A stretch of 64,000 nt of DNA from Chryseobacterium taiwanense (GTDB lineage: Bacteria; Bacteroidota; Bacteroidia; Flavobacteriales; Weeksellaceae). The position numbers and the translations under genes are program-made. Location: the NCBI RefSeq assembly GCF_000813825.1, contig NZ_JWTA01000004.1, positions 496,001 through 560,000 of the forward strand, given 5' to 3'. This document shows positions 34,306 through 43,367 of this stretch, piece by piece. How positions within the stretch are numbered: position 1 is the first letter of the stretch; each line of letters begins with the position of its first letter. The notes below the pieces were generated by a model. It ran no database searches, had not been told where the DNA came from, and saw only the letters and a list, made by a program, of their open reading frames with translations.

Positions 34306-36792
34306 TTAATTCATCGTATCCCAAAGGCTCATCACTTCCACTTTTTCCAAAGGTTTTGAAAGATTAATTCTTCTTGAAGAATTCGGAAGCAAGTCGAAGA
34401 AATTATCACTGAAATGAGTGTCTCCGATTAGATAAACATCTTTTGCCAAAACATCTGTAGAAACGTCGATTTCTGTAGAAGAAATTTTCCTGATTTTGAT
34501 GGATGGTTTTGGAAGTTTTAAATCTTTTGGTTTTACAAAAAAATGGTTCATTTCAGCAATGATTTTATCTTCTTTGTCCCGAATAATCACATTGAGATAA
34601 ATTTCATTTTTATTGGTATCACCAATTACATCATTAATTACTAAAGGATCAAATTTTAAAATATGAGTATCTAAAACTTTTCCATCAGGAACACTCACTG
34701 CGGCAGCCAAACTTTCTCCATTAAATTTAGAAATATCAAATTCTATGGTAACGTCTTCAAACTTTTTCAACGTATCATTAACAGCATAAAAATTCAAAAC
34801 TCCATCTTTTTCCTCCGTTAAAATCACTTGGTTTTCAAAGCTTCTTTTGATCTGATAATGCAACGCTTTCCAATTTCCTAAATAATCGATTGAAGACCAC
34901 GAAACCACCGGCCAACAATCATTCAGCTGCCAATACAAAGTTCCCATATTATAGGGCTTTGCACGGCGATGTGCTTCAATCGCAATCTGCATTCCACGAG
35001 CCTGAAGCAACTGAGAAATGTAATTATACTTTACAAAATCTGTCGGAATTTTGTAATCCCGTTTCATATAATTATCAATGATTTCCCAACCTCTAGAATG
35101 TTTTTCGTGCGCTTTTATTGTTCCGTTTTGTAAACTTAAATCAGGAACTCCCGAAAACATAGATTTTGTTGTTTCCAAAGTCGACATTCCCTGAAATCCG
35201 TATTCTGAAGCAAATCTCGGAACTTTTTCGTTATAAATTTCAAACGGTTGCTCTCCCCACCAAACTCCCCAATAATGAGAATCGCCTTCTGTTAAACTTT
35301 CCTTGTGTCCCCAACCGATAGACGGTGAACTTTCCCAATAAATTTGCTTGTCACTAGTTGCATATTTTTTAATTGCGTTTGGAATCACTTCATGAAAAAT
35401 CTTTTTATAATCTTTCCATACCTGCAACGAATCTTCTTTTGAATATTTGAATTGTTTCTGATATCCCCAGTTTACGATCGCTTCGTCAACTTCATTATTT
35501 CCGCACCATAATGCTAATGAAGGATGATTCTGAAGTCTTTCGATCTGATCTTTGACTTCCATCTCAACATTCTTTTGAAAATTTTCGTCAGAAGGATAAA
35601 AGCTCCCTGCAAACATAAAATCCTGCCAAACTAATATTCCGTTTTCATCACAAGCCTTGAAAAATTCATCGTCTTCATAAATTCCACCTCCCCAAACACG
35701 AATCATATTCATATTCGCTTCCTTAGAATCTTTAATCAGTTTTTGATATTTTTCTTTGGTAATTCTTGGCGTAAAACTGTCAGAAGGAATCCAATTAGTC
35801 CCTTTTGCATACATTGGATTTCCGTTCACTTTAAAATAGAAAGATTTTCCTTTTTCATCCTTTTCCTGAATCAGCTCAACCGTTCTTAGCCCAATTCGTT
35901 CAGACTTTTCTGCAAGAATTTTAGAATCTTTTTGTAATGAAATTTTTATTTGATATAAATTCGGATCGCCCCAACCGTTGGGTTGCCATAATTTTGGATT
36001 TTGAATCTGATAAGGAACTGAAATTACATTTATTCCCGATTTTAAAGTAATATTTTGAGATTTTCCATTGATTAAAAAACTATATTTCCCTTCTTCTTTA
36101 GTAAAAATTTCAGCATGAATATTTAAGTCGGCTTTTTGCTTGGTTAAAACTTTCTGCTCGATTTTTACATTTTCAAGTTTCGCCTGATTCCAGAAATTTA
36201 ATTCTACCTCTTTCCAGATTCCGGCAGTCACCAACCTTGGCCCCCAATCCCATCCAAACTGATATTGTGCCTTTCTTACATAGCTTCTCGGAGATTCAGG
36301 AGTCGTAAAAGCAACTTTTTTTGCCAGTTCTTTTCCCGCGTTTACCGCAGATTTAAATGTAATCTGTAAAACATTTCCCCCAATTTTCAAATGTTGCTTT
36401 ACAGGAATCGTCCATTTTCTGAACATATTATCTGTTGACTGTAATAATTTTCCGTTCAAATAAATTTCGGAAAATGTATCCAATCCATGAAAGACCAAAT
36501 CAACGTTTTGATTGGCCAATTCTTTTGATGAAATAATAAATGAAGTCTGATAGTCCCAATCTTCATTTTCTACCCACTGAACTTTTTTCTCGTTTTCATC
36601 TTTGTAAGGATCTGGAATGATCTTATTATTCATCAAATCCAAATGAACTGTTCCCGGCACGGAAGCCGTGAGCCATTTATTTTCTTTGGCGTTTTTGAAC
36701 TGCCATTTTTCTGATGACAGGTTTCGCTCTGAAAATTGAGCGAATAGTATGTTTTGTATGAAGAGAAGAGAAAAAAGTAGGGTTTTATTCAT
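34306..36792 (-). CDS. Beta-mannosidase (glycoside hydrolase family 2)
   Basis: An 828-residue exported enzyme (signal peptide 1-18, FAQ). The layout is the GH2 sugar-binding domain (about 20-190), an immunoglobulin-like domain, and a TIM barrel. The acid/base Glu is in LWCGNNEVDEA and the nucleophile in RFASEYGFQG, matching beta-mannosidases rather than galactosidases (WGWDWGPRLVTAGIW is also typical). It removes terminal beta-mannose, as found in the N-glycan core or in mannan. I use the ATG at 36792; the longer frame would begin at a TTG one codon upstream. With the glycosylasparaginase and GH20 genes nearby it suggests glycoprotein use. Confidence 0.93.
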   Translation of the reverse strand: MNKTLLFSLLFIQNILFAQFSERNLSSEKWQFKNAKENKWLTASVPGTVHLDLMNNKIIPDPYKDENEKKVQWVENEDWDYQTSFIISSKELANQNVDLVFHGLDTFSEIYLNGKLLQSTDNMFRKWTIPVKQHLKIGGNVLQITFKSAVNAGKELAKKVAFTTPESPRSYVRKAQYQFGWDWGPRLVTAGIWKEVELNFWNQAKLENVKIEQKVLTKQKADLNIHAEIFTKEEGKYSFLINGKSQNITLKSGINVISVPYQIQNPKLWQPNGWGDPNLYQIKISLQKDSKILAEKSERIGLRTVELIQEKDEKGKSFYFKVNGNPMYAKGTNWIPSDSFTPRITKEKYQKLIKDSKEANMNMIRVWGGGIYEDDEFFKACDENGILVWQDFMFAGSFYPSDENFQKNVEMEVKDQIERLQNHPSLALWCGNNEVDEAIVNWGYQKQFKYSKEDSLQVWKDYKKIFHEVIPNAIKKYATSDKQIYWESSPSIGWGHKESLTEGDSHYWGVWWGEQPFEIYNEKVPRFASEYGFQGMSTLETTKSMFSGVPDLSLQNGTIKAHEKHSRGWEIIDNYMKRDYKIPTDFVKYNYISQLLQARGMQIAIEAHRRAKPYNMGTLYWQLNDCWPVVSWSSIDYLGNWKALHYQIKRSFENQVILTEEKDGVLNFYAVNDTLKKFEDVTIEFDISKFNGESLAAAVSVPDGKVLDTHILKFDPLVINDVIGDTNKNEIYLNVIIRDKEDKIIAEMNHFFVKPKDLKLPKPSIKIRKISSTEIDVSTDVLAKDVYLIGDTHFSDNFFDLLPNSSRRINLSKPLEKVEVMSLWDTMN

Positions 36793-36828
36793 CAATAGTT
36801 TGATTTAGATTACAATTTAAACGTATAA

Positions 36829-36907
36829 TTTGTCATTCTGACGAAGGAAGAATCTAAGCATGGAAAAGACATTCTTCATTTCGCTTCGCTACATTCAGAA
36901 TGACAAA
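36829..36907. repeat. Dispersed palindromic intergenic repeat, copy 5
   Basis: Perfect 13-bp outer arms TTTGTCATTCTGA (36829-36841) and TCAGAATGACAAA (36895-36907), with GAAGAATCT and ATTCTTCATTTCGCTTCG inside. It lies between the beta-mannosidase start and the cutC stop. Confidence 0.85.
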
Positions 36908-36933
36908 CGTTATGAATATTTTTTCGGGTAAGT

Positions 36934-37596
36934 TTATTTACTTTTCAAAGCAACCACCTCATCTGCATCAGCAAAAGCTCCCCCATCAGTAATTGCAGAA
37001 GAATGAAAATATCCAGCTTTCGTAAACTCTCTTACCTCTTCAATATTGGTAGAACGAAGTCCCCCCCCTACAAGAATTTCGATTCTTCCATTGGATAATT
37101 CCACTAGTTTTTTCAGGTTTTCTTTACCTTCTGAAACATTCGGTTTCTGACCGGAAGTAAGGATTGTTTTAAAACCACAATTTATCACCTTTTCTAAAGA
37201 ATCTTCTAATCCTTTTGCACGGTCGAAAGCACGGTGAAAAGTACATTGATATGGTCTTGCCAGTTCAACCAATTCTTTATTCTGTGTTACGTTTACCTCA
37301 TCATTTTCATCTAAAATTCCGAATACAAAACCATCAACATTTAATGTTTTTAATTGAACCAATTCGGATTTCATTTGTGCAAACTCTTCATCAGAATACG
37401 TAAAATCTCCACCACGAGGACGGATCATCACAAAAATCGGAATATTGATCTTCTCTCTTAGCAATTTTGCGGTTTCAAAATCCGGAGTTGTTCCACCTTC
37501 GCTTAATCCGTCGCATAATTCTATTCGGTCTGCTCCATTTTCAAAAGCAATGATTGCAGACTCAGGATTGAAACATGCTATTTCTATTTTTGACAT
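36934..37596 (-). CDS. cutC: Copper homeostasis protein CutC family
   Basis: A 220-residue TIM-barrel protein. The start KIEIACFNPESAIIAFENGADRIELCDGLSEGGTTP and IPIFVMIRPRGGDFTYSDEE are diagnostic of CutC, as are TFHRAFDRA and ILTSGQKPN. Slightly shorter than E. coli CutC. The copper role is disputed in the literature; the fold suggests an enzyme. It follows beta-mannosidase-type genes in several Bacteroidota, and here it sits between that gene and the glycosylasparaginase, which would fit a sugar-related role. Confidence 0.93.
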   Translation of the reverse strand: MSKIEIACFNPESAIIAFENGADRIELCDGLSEGGTTPDFETAKLLREKINIPIFVMIRPRGGDFTYSDEEFAQMKSELVQLKTLNVDGFVFGILDENDEVNVTQNKELVELARPYQCTFHRAFDRAKGLEDSLEKVINCGFKTILTSGQKPNVSEGKENLKKLVELSNGRIEILVGGGLRSTNIEEVREFTKAGYFHSSAITDGGAFADADEVVALKSK

Positions 37597-37602
37597 TTTA
37601 AT

Positions 37603-38142
37603 TTAATTTTTAGGAATTTCCTGAATTACATCAGCTATAAAATAATTTTCTTTTTCTTTAATCACTTTTACACGAATGGCATAATGTTCTTTCAATTCTT
37701 CATCTTTAAGAATTACGTTAAACATAAATTCTCTTCCATTCTGAAAAGTAAGTTCACACATTGACACTTTTATATCACCCCAATCTTGTCCTGTGATCAA
37801 AAAACCTACACCAATTCCAGCATTTTCGGAATCAAATTTCCCTTTCCATTTTTCCTGAAACTGTTTTTCTGTAAGACTTCCATCAACACCCAAATCGACA
37901 TTCATTGCGTCAGTTTTGTACTGATAGTAATCTTTTGTTGTAATTCTACGCATTGCGTCATCCAAATTCCCCAAATCTGTTTTAAAATAACTTTCAATAC
38001 TATTTTTCAGCCATTTTTCTGCTTCATTAGATTCCTTGGAATGATGTATGTAAACTCCATTACAAGGTAAGTTTTTCTTTGCTTCAGTCTTATCCTTACA
38101 GGAAATCATTAAAAATAAAGATGCGATAATTATCTTTTCCAT
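37603..38142 (-). CDS. Putative lipoprotein, unknown function
   Basis: A 179-residue protein with a short lipoprotein signal (lipobox MISC, Cys15). After a Lys/Asn-rich start it has an alpha-beta body (SIESYFKTDLGNLDDAMRRITTKDYYQYKTD ... LTEKQFQEKWKGKF ... KVSMCELTFQNGREFMFNVILKDEE). The pattern is like small SnoaL/DUF-type lipoproteins but I recognise no named family. It lies six bases from cutC and fifteen from the glycosylasparaginase gene, so the three are probably one transcript. Confidence 0.65.
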   Translation of the reverse strand: MEKIIIASLFLMISCKDKTEAKKNLPCNGVYIHHSKESNEAEKWLKNSIESYFKTDLGNLDDAMRRITTKDYYQYKTDAMNVDLGVDGSLTEKQFQEKWKGKFDSENAGIGVGFLITGQDWGDIKVSMCELTFQNGREFMFNVILKDEELKEHYAIRVKVIKEKENYFIADVIQEIPKN

Positions 38143-38157
38143 TCTTAACTCAACTCC

Positions 38158-39150
38158 CTATTTTAAAGCAAATTCAGGTTTTTCCAGACGGTTTCCTTTT
38201 TGGTCGTATACTGCAAAGTTAAATCCGTCCTGAATACAATAAGAACCGTATTCTCCTTTTTTATTAATTGCAATAAATCCTACCTGAATATCTTTCAGAT
38301 TTTTATTTCTTCTTTGGGTAATCTTTACAATTCTTTCAACCGCTTCTTTACAGGCCTGTTGCGGATTTCTGCCCTGTCTCATCAGTTCAACCACCAGATG
38401 AGTTCCTACCGTTCTGATCACTTCTTCTCCATGACCTGTTGCTGTTGCAGCTCCGACTTCATTATCCACGAATAAACCAGCTCCGATAATTGGAGAATCT
38501 CCTACTCTTCCGTGCATTTTGAAAGCCATTCCGCTTGTTGTACAAGCTCCTGAAAGGTTTCCGTTGGCATCCAAAGCAATCATTCCGATGGTATCGTGAT
38601 TTTCAATGTTGACGATGGGTTGATATTTGCTGTCTTTCAACCATTCTTTCCACTCTTTTTCAGATTCCGCCGTCAGGATATTTTCTTTTTTGAATCCTTG
38701 AGAAACGGCAAATTGTAAAGCTCCGTCACCCACTAACATGACGTGTGGCGTTTTTTCCATGACTGCTCTTGCTATGGAAATTGGGTTTTTGATATTCTCC
38801 AGACAAGCTACAGAACCGATATTGTAATTTTCATCCATAATGCAAGCATCCAACGTCACTCTTCCGTCTCTGTCAGGACGACCGCCGTAACCAACACTTC
38901 TTTCTGTAGGATCATTCTCAACTAAGCGGACTCCTTTTTCAACCGCATCTAAAGCACGACCTCCTTTTCCAAGAATGGTCCAGGCTTCTTCGTTCGCTTT
39001 TAATCCGAAATTCCATGTGGAAAGAACGATGGGTTTATTGACTGTTTTATTATTTTCGGGAAGTTCTTTAGCAATCAGATCCAGTGGATTCATAGCCAAT
39101 GCTAAGGAAGCTACTGCTGATCTTTTTATGAATTTTCTTCTACTCTGCAT
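38158..39150 (-). CDS. N4-(beta-N-acetylglucosaminyl)-L-asparaginase (glycosylasparaginase)
   Basis: A 330-residue protein from the ATG at 39150. The N-terminus MQSRRKFIKRSAVASLALA is a twin-arginine-like signal peptide; a longer frame to 39195 would bury it. It is an N-terminal nucleophile hydrolase: the autocleavage site is HDTIGMIA with Thr as new N-terminus, followed by GACTTSGMAFKMHGRVGDSPIIGAGLFVD. The homologous Elizabethkingia enzyme cleaves the GlcNAc-Asn link of glycoproteins. Isoaspartyl peptidase is the alternative, but the GRVGDSPIIGAG segment favours glycosylasparaginase. Confidence 0.9.
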   Translation of the reverse strand: MQSRRKFIKRSAVASLALAMNPLDLIAKELPENNKTVNKPIVLSTWNFGLKANEEAWTILGKGGRALDAVEKGVRLVENDPTERSVGYGGRPDRDGRVTLDACIMDENYNIGSVACLENIKNPISIARAVMEKTPHVMLVGDGALQFAVSQGFKKENILTAESEKEWKEWLKDSKYQPIVNIENHDTIGMIALDANGNLSGACTTSGMAFKMHGRVGDSPIIGAGLFVDNEVGAATATGHGEEVIRTVGTHLVVELMRQGRNPQQACKEAVERIVKITQRRNKNLKDIQVGFIAINKKGEYGSYCIQDGFNFAVYDQKGNRLEKPEFALK

Positions 39151-39259
39151 GTTCGATTTATTTGGGTCACAAATTAGCAATTTTCGCGTTAGCATAAAAG
39201 CAAAAAAGGCAACAGATTATTTTCTGCAGCCTTTTATGATATTTATCTAACAATATGTA

Positions 39260-39724
39260 TTAATGGGGTAATTGATCTCTGAAATATCCATAAACCCATG
39301 TTCCGAAAATCGCACTTAATAAAGTGATGATTACGGCGAAAGCTCCTGTTCCGATCTGGGCAAAAAGAGGTCCAGGACAAGCTCCCGTAATCGCCCAGCC
39401 GAAGCCGAAGATCAACCCTCCGAAAATCTGTCCTTTATTAAACTCCTTAGGAGCTATGGTAACAGGTTCTCCGTTTAATGTTTTTATCTTAAACTTTTTA
39501 ATCAGCCATACAGAAATCATTCCTGTGAGCACCGCACTTCCTATCACTCCATACATATGGAATGACTGCAAACGAAACATTTCCTGAATTCTGAACCAAC
39601 TGATGATTTCAGCTTTTACAAAAACAATCCCAAATAATATTCCTACCAAGAGGTATTTAAGGTTATGATACCATTTATGTTGAGCGTTTATTTCGTTATT
39701 GCAAACTGCATTATTATTTTTCAT
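39260..39724 (-). CDS. YeeE/YedE half-transporter (DUF6691 type)
   Basis: A 154-residue membrane protein with about four helices. The conserved motif is GFGWAITGACPGPLFAQIGTG (about 109-129), with the Cys that in YeeE/YedE proteins handles thiosulfate or other sulfane sulfur. It pairs with the next gene, twelve bases away, to make a complete transporter. Member of the sulfane-sulfur module that runs from 43994 to here. Confidence 0.9.
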   Translation of the reverse strand: MKNNNAVCNNEINAQHKWYHNLKYLLVGILFGIVFVKAEIISWFRIQEMFRLQSFHMYGVIGSAVLTGMISVWLIKKFKIKTLNGEPVTIAPKEFNKGQIFGGLIFGFGWAITGACPGPLFAQIGTGAFAVIITLLSAIFGTWVYGYFRDQLPH

Positions 39725-39735
39725 TGCTTATTTTT

Positions 39736-40299
39736 TTAGAGTGAAAGGATCATTGGTAACACAACATTGGCCACAAAAAAACCACCGATCATAAAACAGA
39801 TCGTCGCCACTAAAGACGGCCATTGAAGATTGGAAAGTCCCATAATAGCATGGCCACTTGTACATCCTCCTGCATAGCGGGTTCCAAATCCCACTAGAAA
39901 TCCGCCGACAACCATTGTAATAAAACCTTTTAAGGTCAAGAGGCTTTTAAAATTCATTAATTGAGTCGGTACAAGATTGCTGTAATCTGTGATTCCATAT
40001 CCCGCCAATTCTGTTTTAAGCTTTGGATTTACAATGATCTCACCCGGATTTATTAAAAAATAGGCAGAAAGCATTCCTCCAAAGAAAATGCCTAAGACAA
40101 AGAATAAATTCCAGCTTTCTTTTTTCCAGTCGTATTTAAAAAAATTGATATTTCCCGGAATACATGCTGCGCAAATATGTCGCAGTGACGAACTGATTCC
40201 GAAAGATTTGTTTCCTAAAATCAGTAAGATTGGGACGGTAAGACCTATCAACGGACCAGCAATATACCAAGGCCAAGGTTCTTTTATAATATCCAGCAT
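39736..40299 (-). CDS. YeeE/YedE half-transporter, second subunit
   Basis: A 187-residue membrane protein with about five helices and the motif GFGTRYAGGCTSGHAIMGLSNLQWPSL (about 137-163), whose Cys is the sulfur-relay residue of the family. A second Cys pair occurs in HICAACIPG near residues 41-49. It and the DUF6691 protein correspond to the two halves found next to persulfide dioxygenases in BigR-type operons. Proposed to import or export thiosulfate-like compounds. Confidence 0.9.
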   Translation of the reverse strand: MLDIIKEPWPWYIAGPLIGLTVPILLILGNKSFGISSSLRHICAACIPGNINFFKYDWKKESWNLFFVLGIFFGGMLSAYFLINPGEIIVNPKLKTELAGYGITDYSNLVPTQLMNFKSLLTLKGFITMVVGGFLVGFGTRYAGGCTSGHAIMGLSNLQWPSLVATICFMIGGFFVANVVLPMILSL

Positions 40300-40323
40300 A
40301 AATTATGTAAGTATTGATATGAT

Positions 40324-40947
40324 TTATTTCTTTTTGAACTGACAGAAAATAAAGTTCTGAACGGTATTAAACGGGGTAATATGATCTTCCGTAAAAGATT
40401 TTACCAGTTCAAAATCCGGTGAAAATACAGCTTTCAGGCTCTCTTTATCATACTGTGAAATCTGCAAACCGCTACATTTTTGCGGACCATCTACAGAAAA
40501 CGTTCCAATAATCAGCGTGTCTGAAACTGTATTCCTTACAATCTCTACATATTTCTGAACTTCTTCATCTGTGGTCAGAAAATGAAAAGCCGCTCTGTCA
40601 TGCCAAATATCATAGGTTCTATTAGGCTCAAATTCTGTAATATTTGTCGCAATCCAATCTACATGTTCAGCTTGAATTCCTAATCTTTCTTTTGCTTTTT
40701 CTAATGCTTTTGCGGAGATATCTAAAACGGAAATATCTTTAAATCCTTTTTCCAGTAAAAAATCGGTCAGATTACTGTCTCCACCACCAATATCTATAAT
40801 TTTTGAAGACTTATCTTTCGAAGCTTCTTCTATAAGCTCCAAAGAAGTTTGCGGAATTTTTTGCGTCCAGCTTACCTCATCAGGATTCTTGGTTTCATAT
40901 ACATTTTCCCAATGATCTTTATAATCCTGTTGTTCAAAATTTATCAT
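40324..40947 (-). CDS. Class I SAM-dependent methyltransferase in the sulfur module
   Basis: A 207-residue methyltransferase: motif I SKIIDIGGGDSNLTDFLLE (about 48-66), ISVLDIS, then YDIWHDRAAFHFLTTDEE. The N-terminus YKDHWENVYETKNPDEVSWTQ recalls thiopurine/thiol S-methyltransferase-like proteins. It lies between the YeeE/YedE genes (25 bases) and the persulfide dioxygenase gene (51 bases), and a sequence related to the 22-bp operators lies 28 bases upstream. A thiol or sulfide acceptor is therefore a reasonable guess, not shown. Confidence 0.82.
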   Translation of the reverse strand: MINFEQQDYKDHWENVYETKNPDEVSWTQKIPQTSLELIEEASKDKSSKIIDIGGGDSNLTDFLLEKGFKDISVLDISAKALEKAKERLGIQAEHVDWIATNITEFEPNRTYDIWHDRAAFHFLTTDEEVQKYVEIVRNTVSDTLIIGTFSVDGPQKCSGLQISQYDKESLKAVFSPDFELVKSFTEDHITPFNTVQNFIFCQFKKK

Positions 40948-40974
40948 TATTTCGTTCTATTTCTTTATGAATAC

Positions 40975-40995
40975 TATGTTGTAAAAGTAACGCAC
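40975..40995. promoter_or_regulatory. Weaker relative of the 22-bp sulfur-module operator
   Basis: TATGTTGTAAAAGTAACGCA on the plus strand agrees at about 15 of 21 positions with TATGTAACAAAAGTAGCGG of the operators at 42475 and 43345 (read on the minus strand). It lies 28 bases upstream of the methyltransferase start and just past the dioxygenase stop. Confidence 0.35.
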
Positions 40996-40998
40996 ATT

Positions 40999-42420
40999 TT
41001 AACTAATATAAGGAAAAACCTTCGTCTGACATACAAAATCGCTTGTAGGAATATCAGTTTGGGCAATCGCTTTAAATCCTCCTTCAATTTCGGTAAAATT
41101 TCGGTAACCTCTTGCCTGAAGAATGCTTGCTGCCATCATACTTCTGTATCCGCCTGCACAGTGAAGATAAAAATGTTCTTCCGGATCAATCTGAGTGATC
41201 CATTCATTGACATAGGCTAAAGGTTGATTATAAGCTTCATCGATGTGCTCTGCATTGTATTCGCTTTCTTTTCTTACATCAATAATTTTTACCGTTATAT
41301 TCTTTATTTCATCTTCAAACTGTTTAGCTGAAATACGATGAATTGAATCTATTTCTTTTCCGTTCTTCTTCCATGCTTCAAAACCTCCTTTTAAGAAACC
41401 TAAAACGTTATCAAACCCAACTCTGCTCAGTCTGGTAATTGTTTCTTCTTCCTTATTCTCATTGGTCACCAATACGATCGGTTGTTTTATATCTGCAATT
41501 AATGCTCCTATCCACGGTGCAAAATCTCCATCCAGTCCTATATTAACGGATTGTGGAATAAAGCCTTTTGAAAATTCATGATTGTTTCTCACATCAAGCA
41601 CTAAAGCTCCTGAAAACTCTACTCTCTCTTCCAATTCTTCAGGAGATAAAGCCTGTGAACCATGTGATAAAACCTTATCAAAGCTTTCATATCCTTTTTT
41701 GTTCATTACTACATTCATCCCAAAGTAAGCGGGAGGTGGCAAAAGTCCTTCTGTTACCGCTTTTATAAAGCTTTCTTTATCTTTTTGGTTTAACGCATAA
41801 TTGGTTCTTTTCTGATTCCCCAATAAGTCCACCGTTTCTTTCTGCATATTTTTACCACAAGCAGAACCTGCTCCATGAGCCGGATAAACAATAATATCAT
41901 CATTTAAAGGCAGAATCTTCTGATATAAACTTTCATAAAGCATACCTGCCAATTCTTCCTGTGTCATATCCGCTGCTTTTTGCGCTAAATCGGGGCGTCC
42001 AACATCTCCCAGAAACAAAGTATCTCCACTGAATAATGCTTTTTCTTTTCCATACTCATCAATTAATAAATAAGAAGAACTTTCCAGCGTATGTCCCGGA
42101 GTGTGCAGCACTTTTATTTTAATCTTTCCGATTTCAAAAATATGATTGTCTTCGGTAATAATCGCTTCAAATTCTGGTTTTGCGGTTGGTCCATAAACAA
42201 TAGGAGCTCCCGTTTTTTTGCTTAAATCTACATGACCGCTTACAAAGTCTGCATGAAAATGGGTTTCAAAAATATATTTAAGGGTTACTTTATCTTTTTC
42301 CAATCGATCAATGTAAGGCTTTGTTTCTCTTAATGGGTCTATAATAACCGCTTCTCCTTCAGAAATAATATAATATGCTCCCTGGGCTAAACATCCTGTA
42401 TAAATCTGTTCTATTTTCAT
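40999..42420 (-). CDS. Persulfide dioxygenase-rhodanese fusion (ETHE1/CstB-like)
   Basis: A 473-residue protein. Residues about 1-250 are a metallo-beta-lactamase domain with THFHADFVSGH (about 54-64) and HTPGHTLESSSYLL, plus the Asp in LFSGDTLFLGDVGRPDL; the usual His of the DH pair is Phe. Two rhodanese domains follow. The first (about 262-355) has no active-site Cys (LVTNENKEEE instead); the second (about 365-455) has it in LHCAGGYRSM (Cys421). This is the CstB layout: it oxidises persulfides to sulfite or thiosulfate in the cytoplasm. A 22-bp operator candidate lies 55 bases upstream. Confidence 0.92.
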   Translation of the reverse strand: MKIEQIYTGCLAQGAYYIISEGEAVIIDPLRETKPYIDRLEKDKVTLKYIFETHFHADFVSGHVDLSKKTGAPIVYGPTAKPEFEAIITEDNHIFEIGKIKIKVLHTPGHTLESSSYLLIDEYGKEKALFSGDTLFLGDVGRPDLAQKAADMTQEELAGMLYESLYQKILPLNDDIIVYPAHGAGSACGKNMQKETVDLLGNQKRTNYALNQKDKESFIKAVTEGLLPPPAYFGMNVVMNKKGYESFDKVLSHGSQALSPEELEERVEFSGALVLDVRNNHEFSKGFIPQSVNIGLDGDFAPWIGALIADIKQPIVLVTNENKEEETITRLSRVGFDNVLGFLKGGFEAWKKNGKEIDSIHRISAKQFEDEIKNITVKIIDVRKESEYNAEHIDEAYNQPLAYVNEWITQIDPEEHFYLHCAGGYRSMMAASILQARGYRNFTEIEGGFKAIAQTDIPTSDFVCQTKVFPYIS

Positions 42421-42474
42421 TTTTAATAAATTTTGTTTTTGTTGAGTACAAATTTCCTGTTTTAATATTTCTCC

Positions 42475-42496
42475 TACCGCTACTTTTGTTACATAA
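42475..42496. promoter_or_regulatory. 22-bp operator, copy A (before the persulfide dioxygenase gene)
   Basis: Contains CCGCTACTTTTGTTACATAA and is identical over 22 bases to 43345-43366. On the minus strand a GAAATTTG -7 candidate (42449-42456) ends 19 bases away, placing the site near -43, as expected for a Crp/Fnr activator. Confidence 0.75.
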
Positions 42497-42501
42497 GAAT
42501 T

Positions 42502-43293
42502 TTATAGAAATATTTCTTTAATGATGATATAAAATCCCATAACCAAAATGAACCATCCGAATGCTGATTTAAGCTTTTTCCCATCAATTTTTTTTGATAA
42601 GTAAGAACCTATCATAATTCCGAGAACAGCAATTGCTGATATGGATGTCAAAAATCTCCAATCAATAGTAGTATGGTGGATAGAGGAAAAAAATCCGATC
42701 AGAGAGTTTATAGAAATGATGACTAGAGAAGTTCCGATTGCTACTTTCATTGGAGTTTTGAGAAGATTAACCAATGCAGGAATAATCATGAATCCACCTC
42801 CTGCTCCGACTAATCCGGTTAAAATCCCAACAACTGAACCTTCTCCTGCCGCTAGAAGTGTATTGTTTTTATTTGTTTCGCTTTGATCCTTTTGTTTTCC
42901 ATCTTTCCGTATCATTTTGTAGGAAGCAAGGATCATTAATCCTGCAAAAATCAGCAGCAGGAAAATATCTTTAGTAATCACCAAATTATTGATTGCAAAA
43001 ACTTTCTCCGGAATGAGAGGTAAAAGATAGTTTCGGGTGAGAAAAATGGAAATCACAGAGGGAATTCCAAAAACGACGGCTATTTTAAGATTCACCAATT
43101 TCTTTTTAAAATAAGCCAATGAACCTGCAACACTACTGATTCCAACAATAAAAAGCGAATATTCTGTGGCCACCAATGCCTCTATTCCGAAAAGATAAAC
43201 CAAAACGGGAACGGTAAGAATACTTCCTCCTCCCCCTATTAATCCTAAAGAAACACCAATTAAAACAGCCGCGATATAACCAAAAATTTCCAT
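42502..43293 (-). CDS. TauE/SafE-family sulfite exporter, copy 2 (sulfur module)
   Basis: A 263-residue membrane protein with about eight helices. GVSLGLIGGGGSILTVPVLVYLFG (about 17-40) opens the first half and VGILTGLVGAGGGFMIIPALVNLL (about 153-176) the second. In persulfide-oxidation operons this family removes toxic sulfite made by the dioxygenase. It lies between the two identical operator sites, one in front of it and one behind it. ATG start. Confidence 0.92.
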   Translation of the reverse strand: MEIFGYIAAVLIGVSLGLIGGGGSILTVPVLVYLFGIEALVATEYSLFIVGISSVAGSLAYFKKKLVNLKIAVVFGIPSVISIFLTRNYLLPLIPEKVFAINNLVITKDIFLLLIFAGLMILASYKMIRKDGKQKDQSETNKNNTLLAAGEGSVVGILTGLVGAGGGFMIIPALVNLLKTPMKVAIGTSLVIISINSLIGFFSSIHHTTIDWRFLTSISAIAVLGIMIGSYLSKKIDGKKLKSAFGWFILVMGFYIIIKEIFL

Positions 43294-43344
43294 TTTTACT
43301 TCCTTCTCAATTTGAAAGCAAAAATGGAAATTCCAAAATTTCTG

Positions 43345-43366
43345 TACCGCTACTTTTGTTACATAA
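43345..43366. promoter_or_regulatory. 22-bp operator, copy B (before TauE/SafE)
   Basis: Identical over 22 bases to copy A; ends one base before the Crp/Fnr stop codon. A minus-strand CATTTTTG -7 candidate (43319-43326) lies 19 bases from it, the same spacing as at copy A. Confidence 0.75.
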
Positions 43367-43367
43367 C

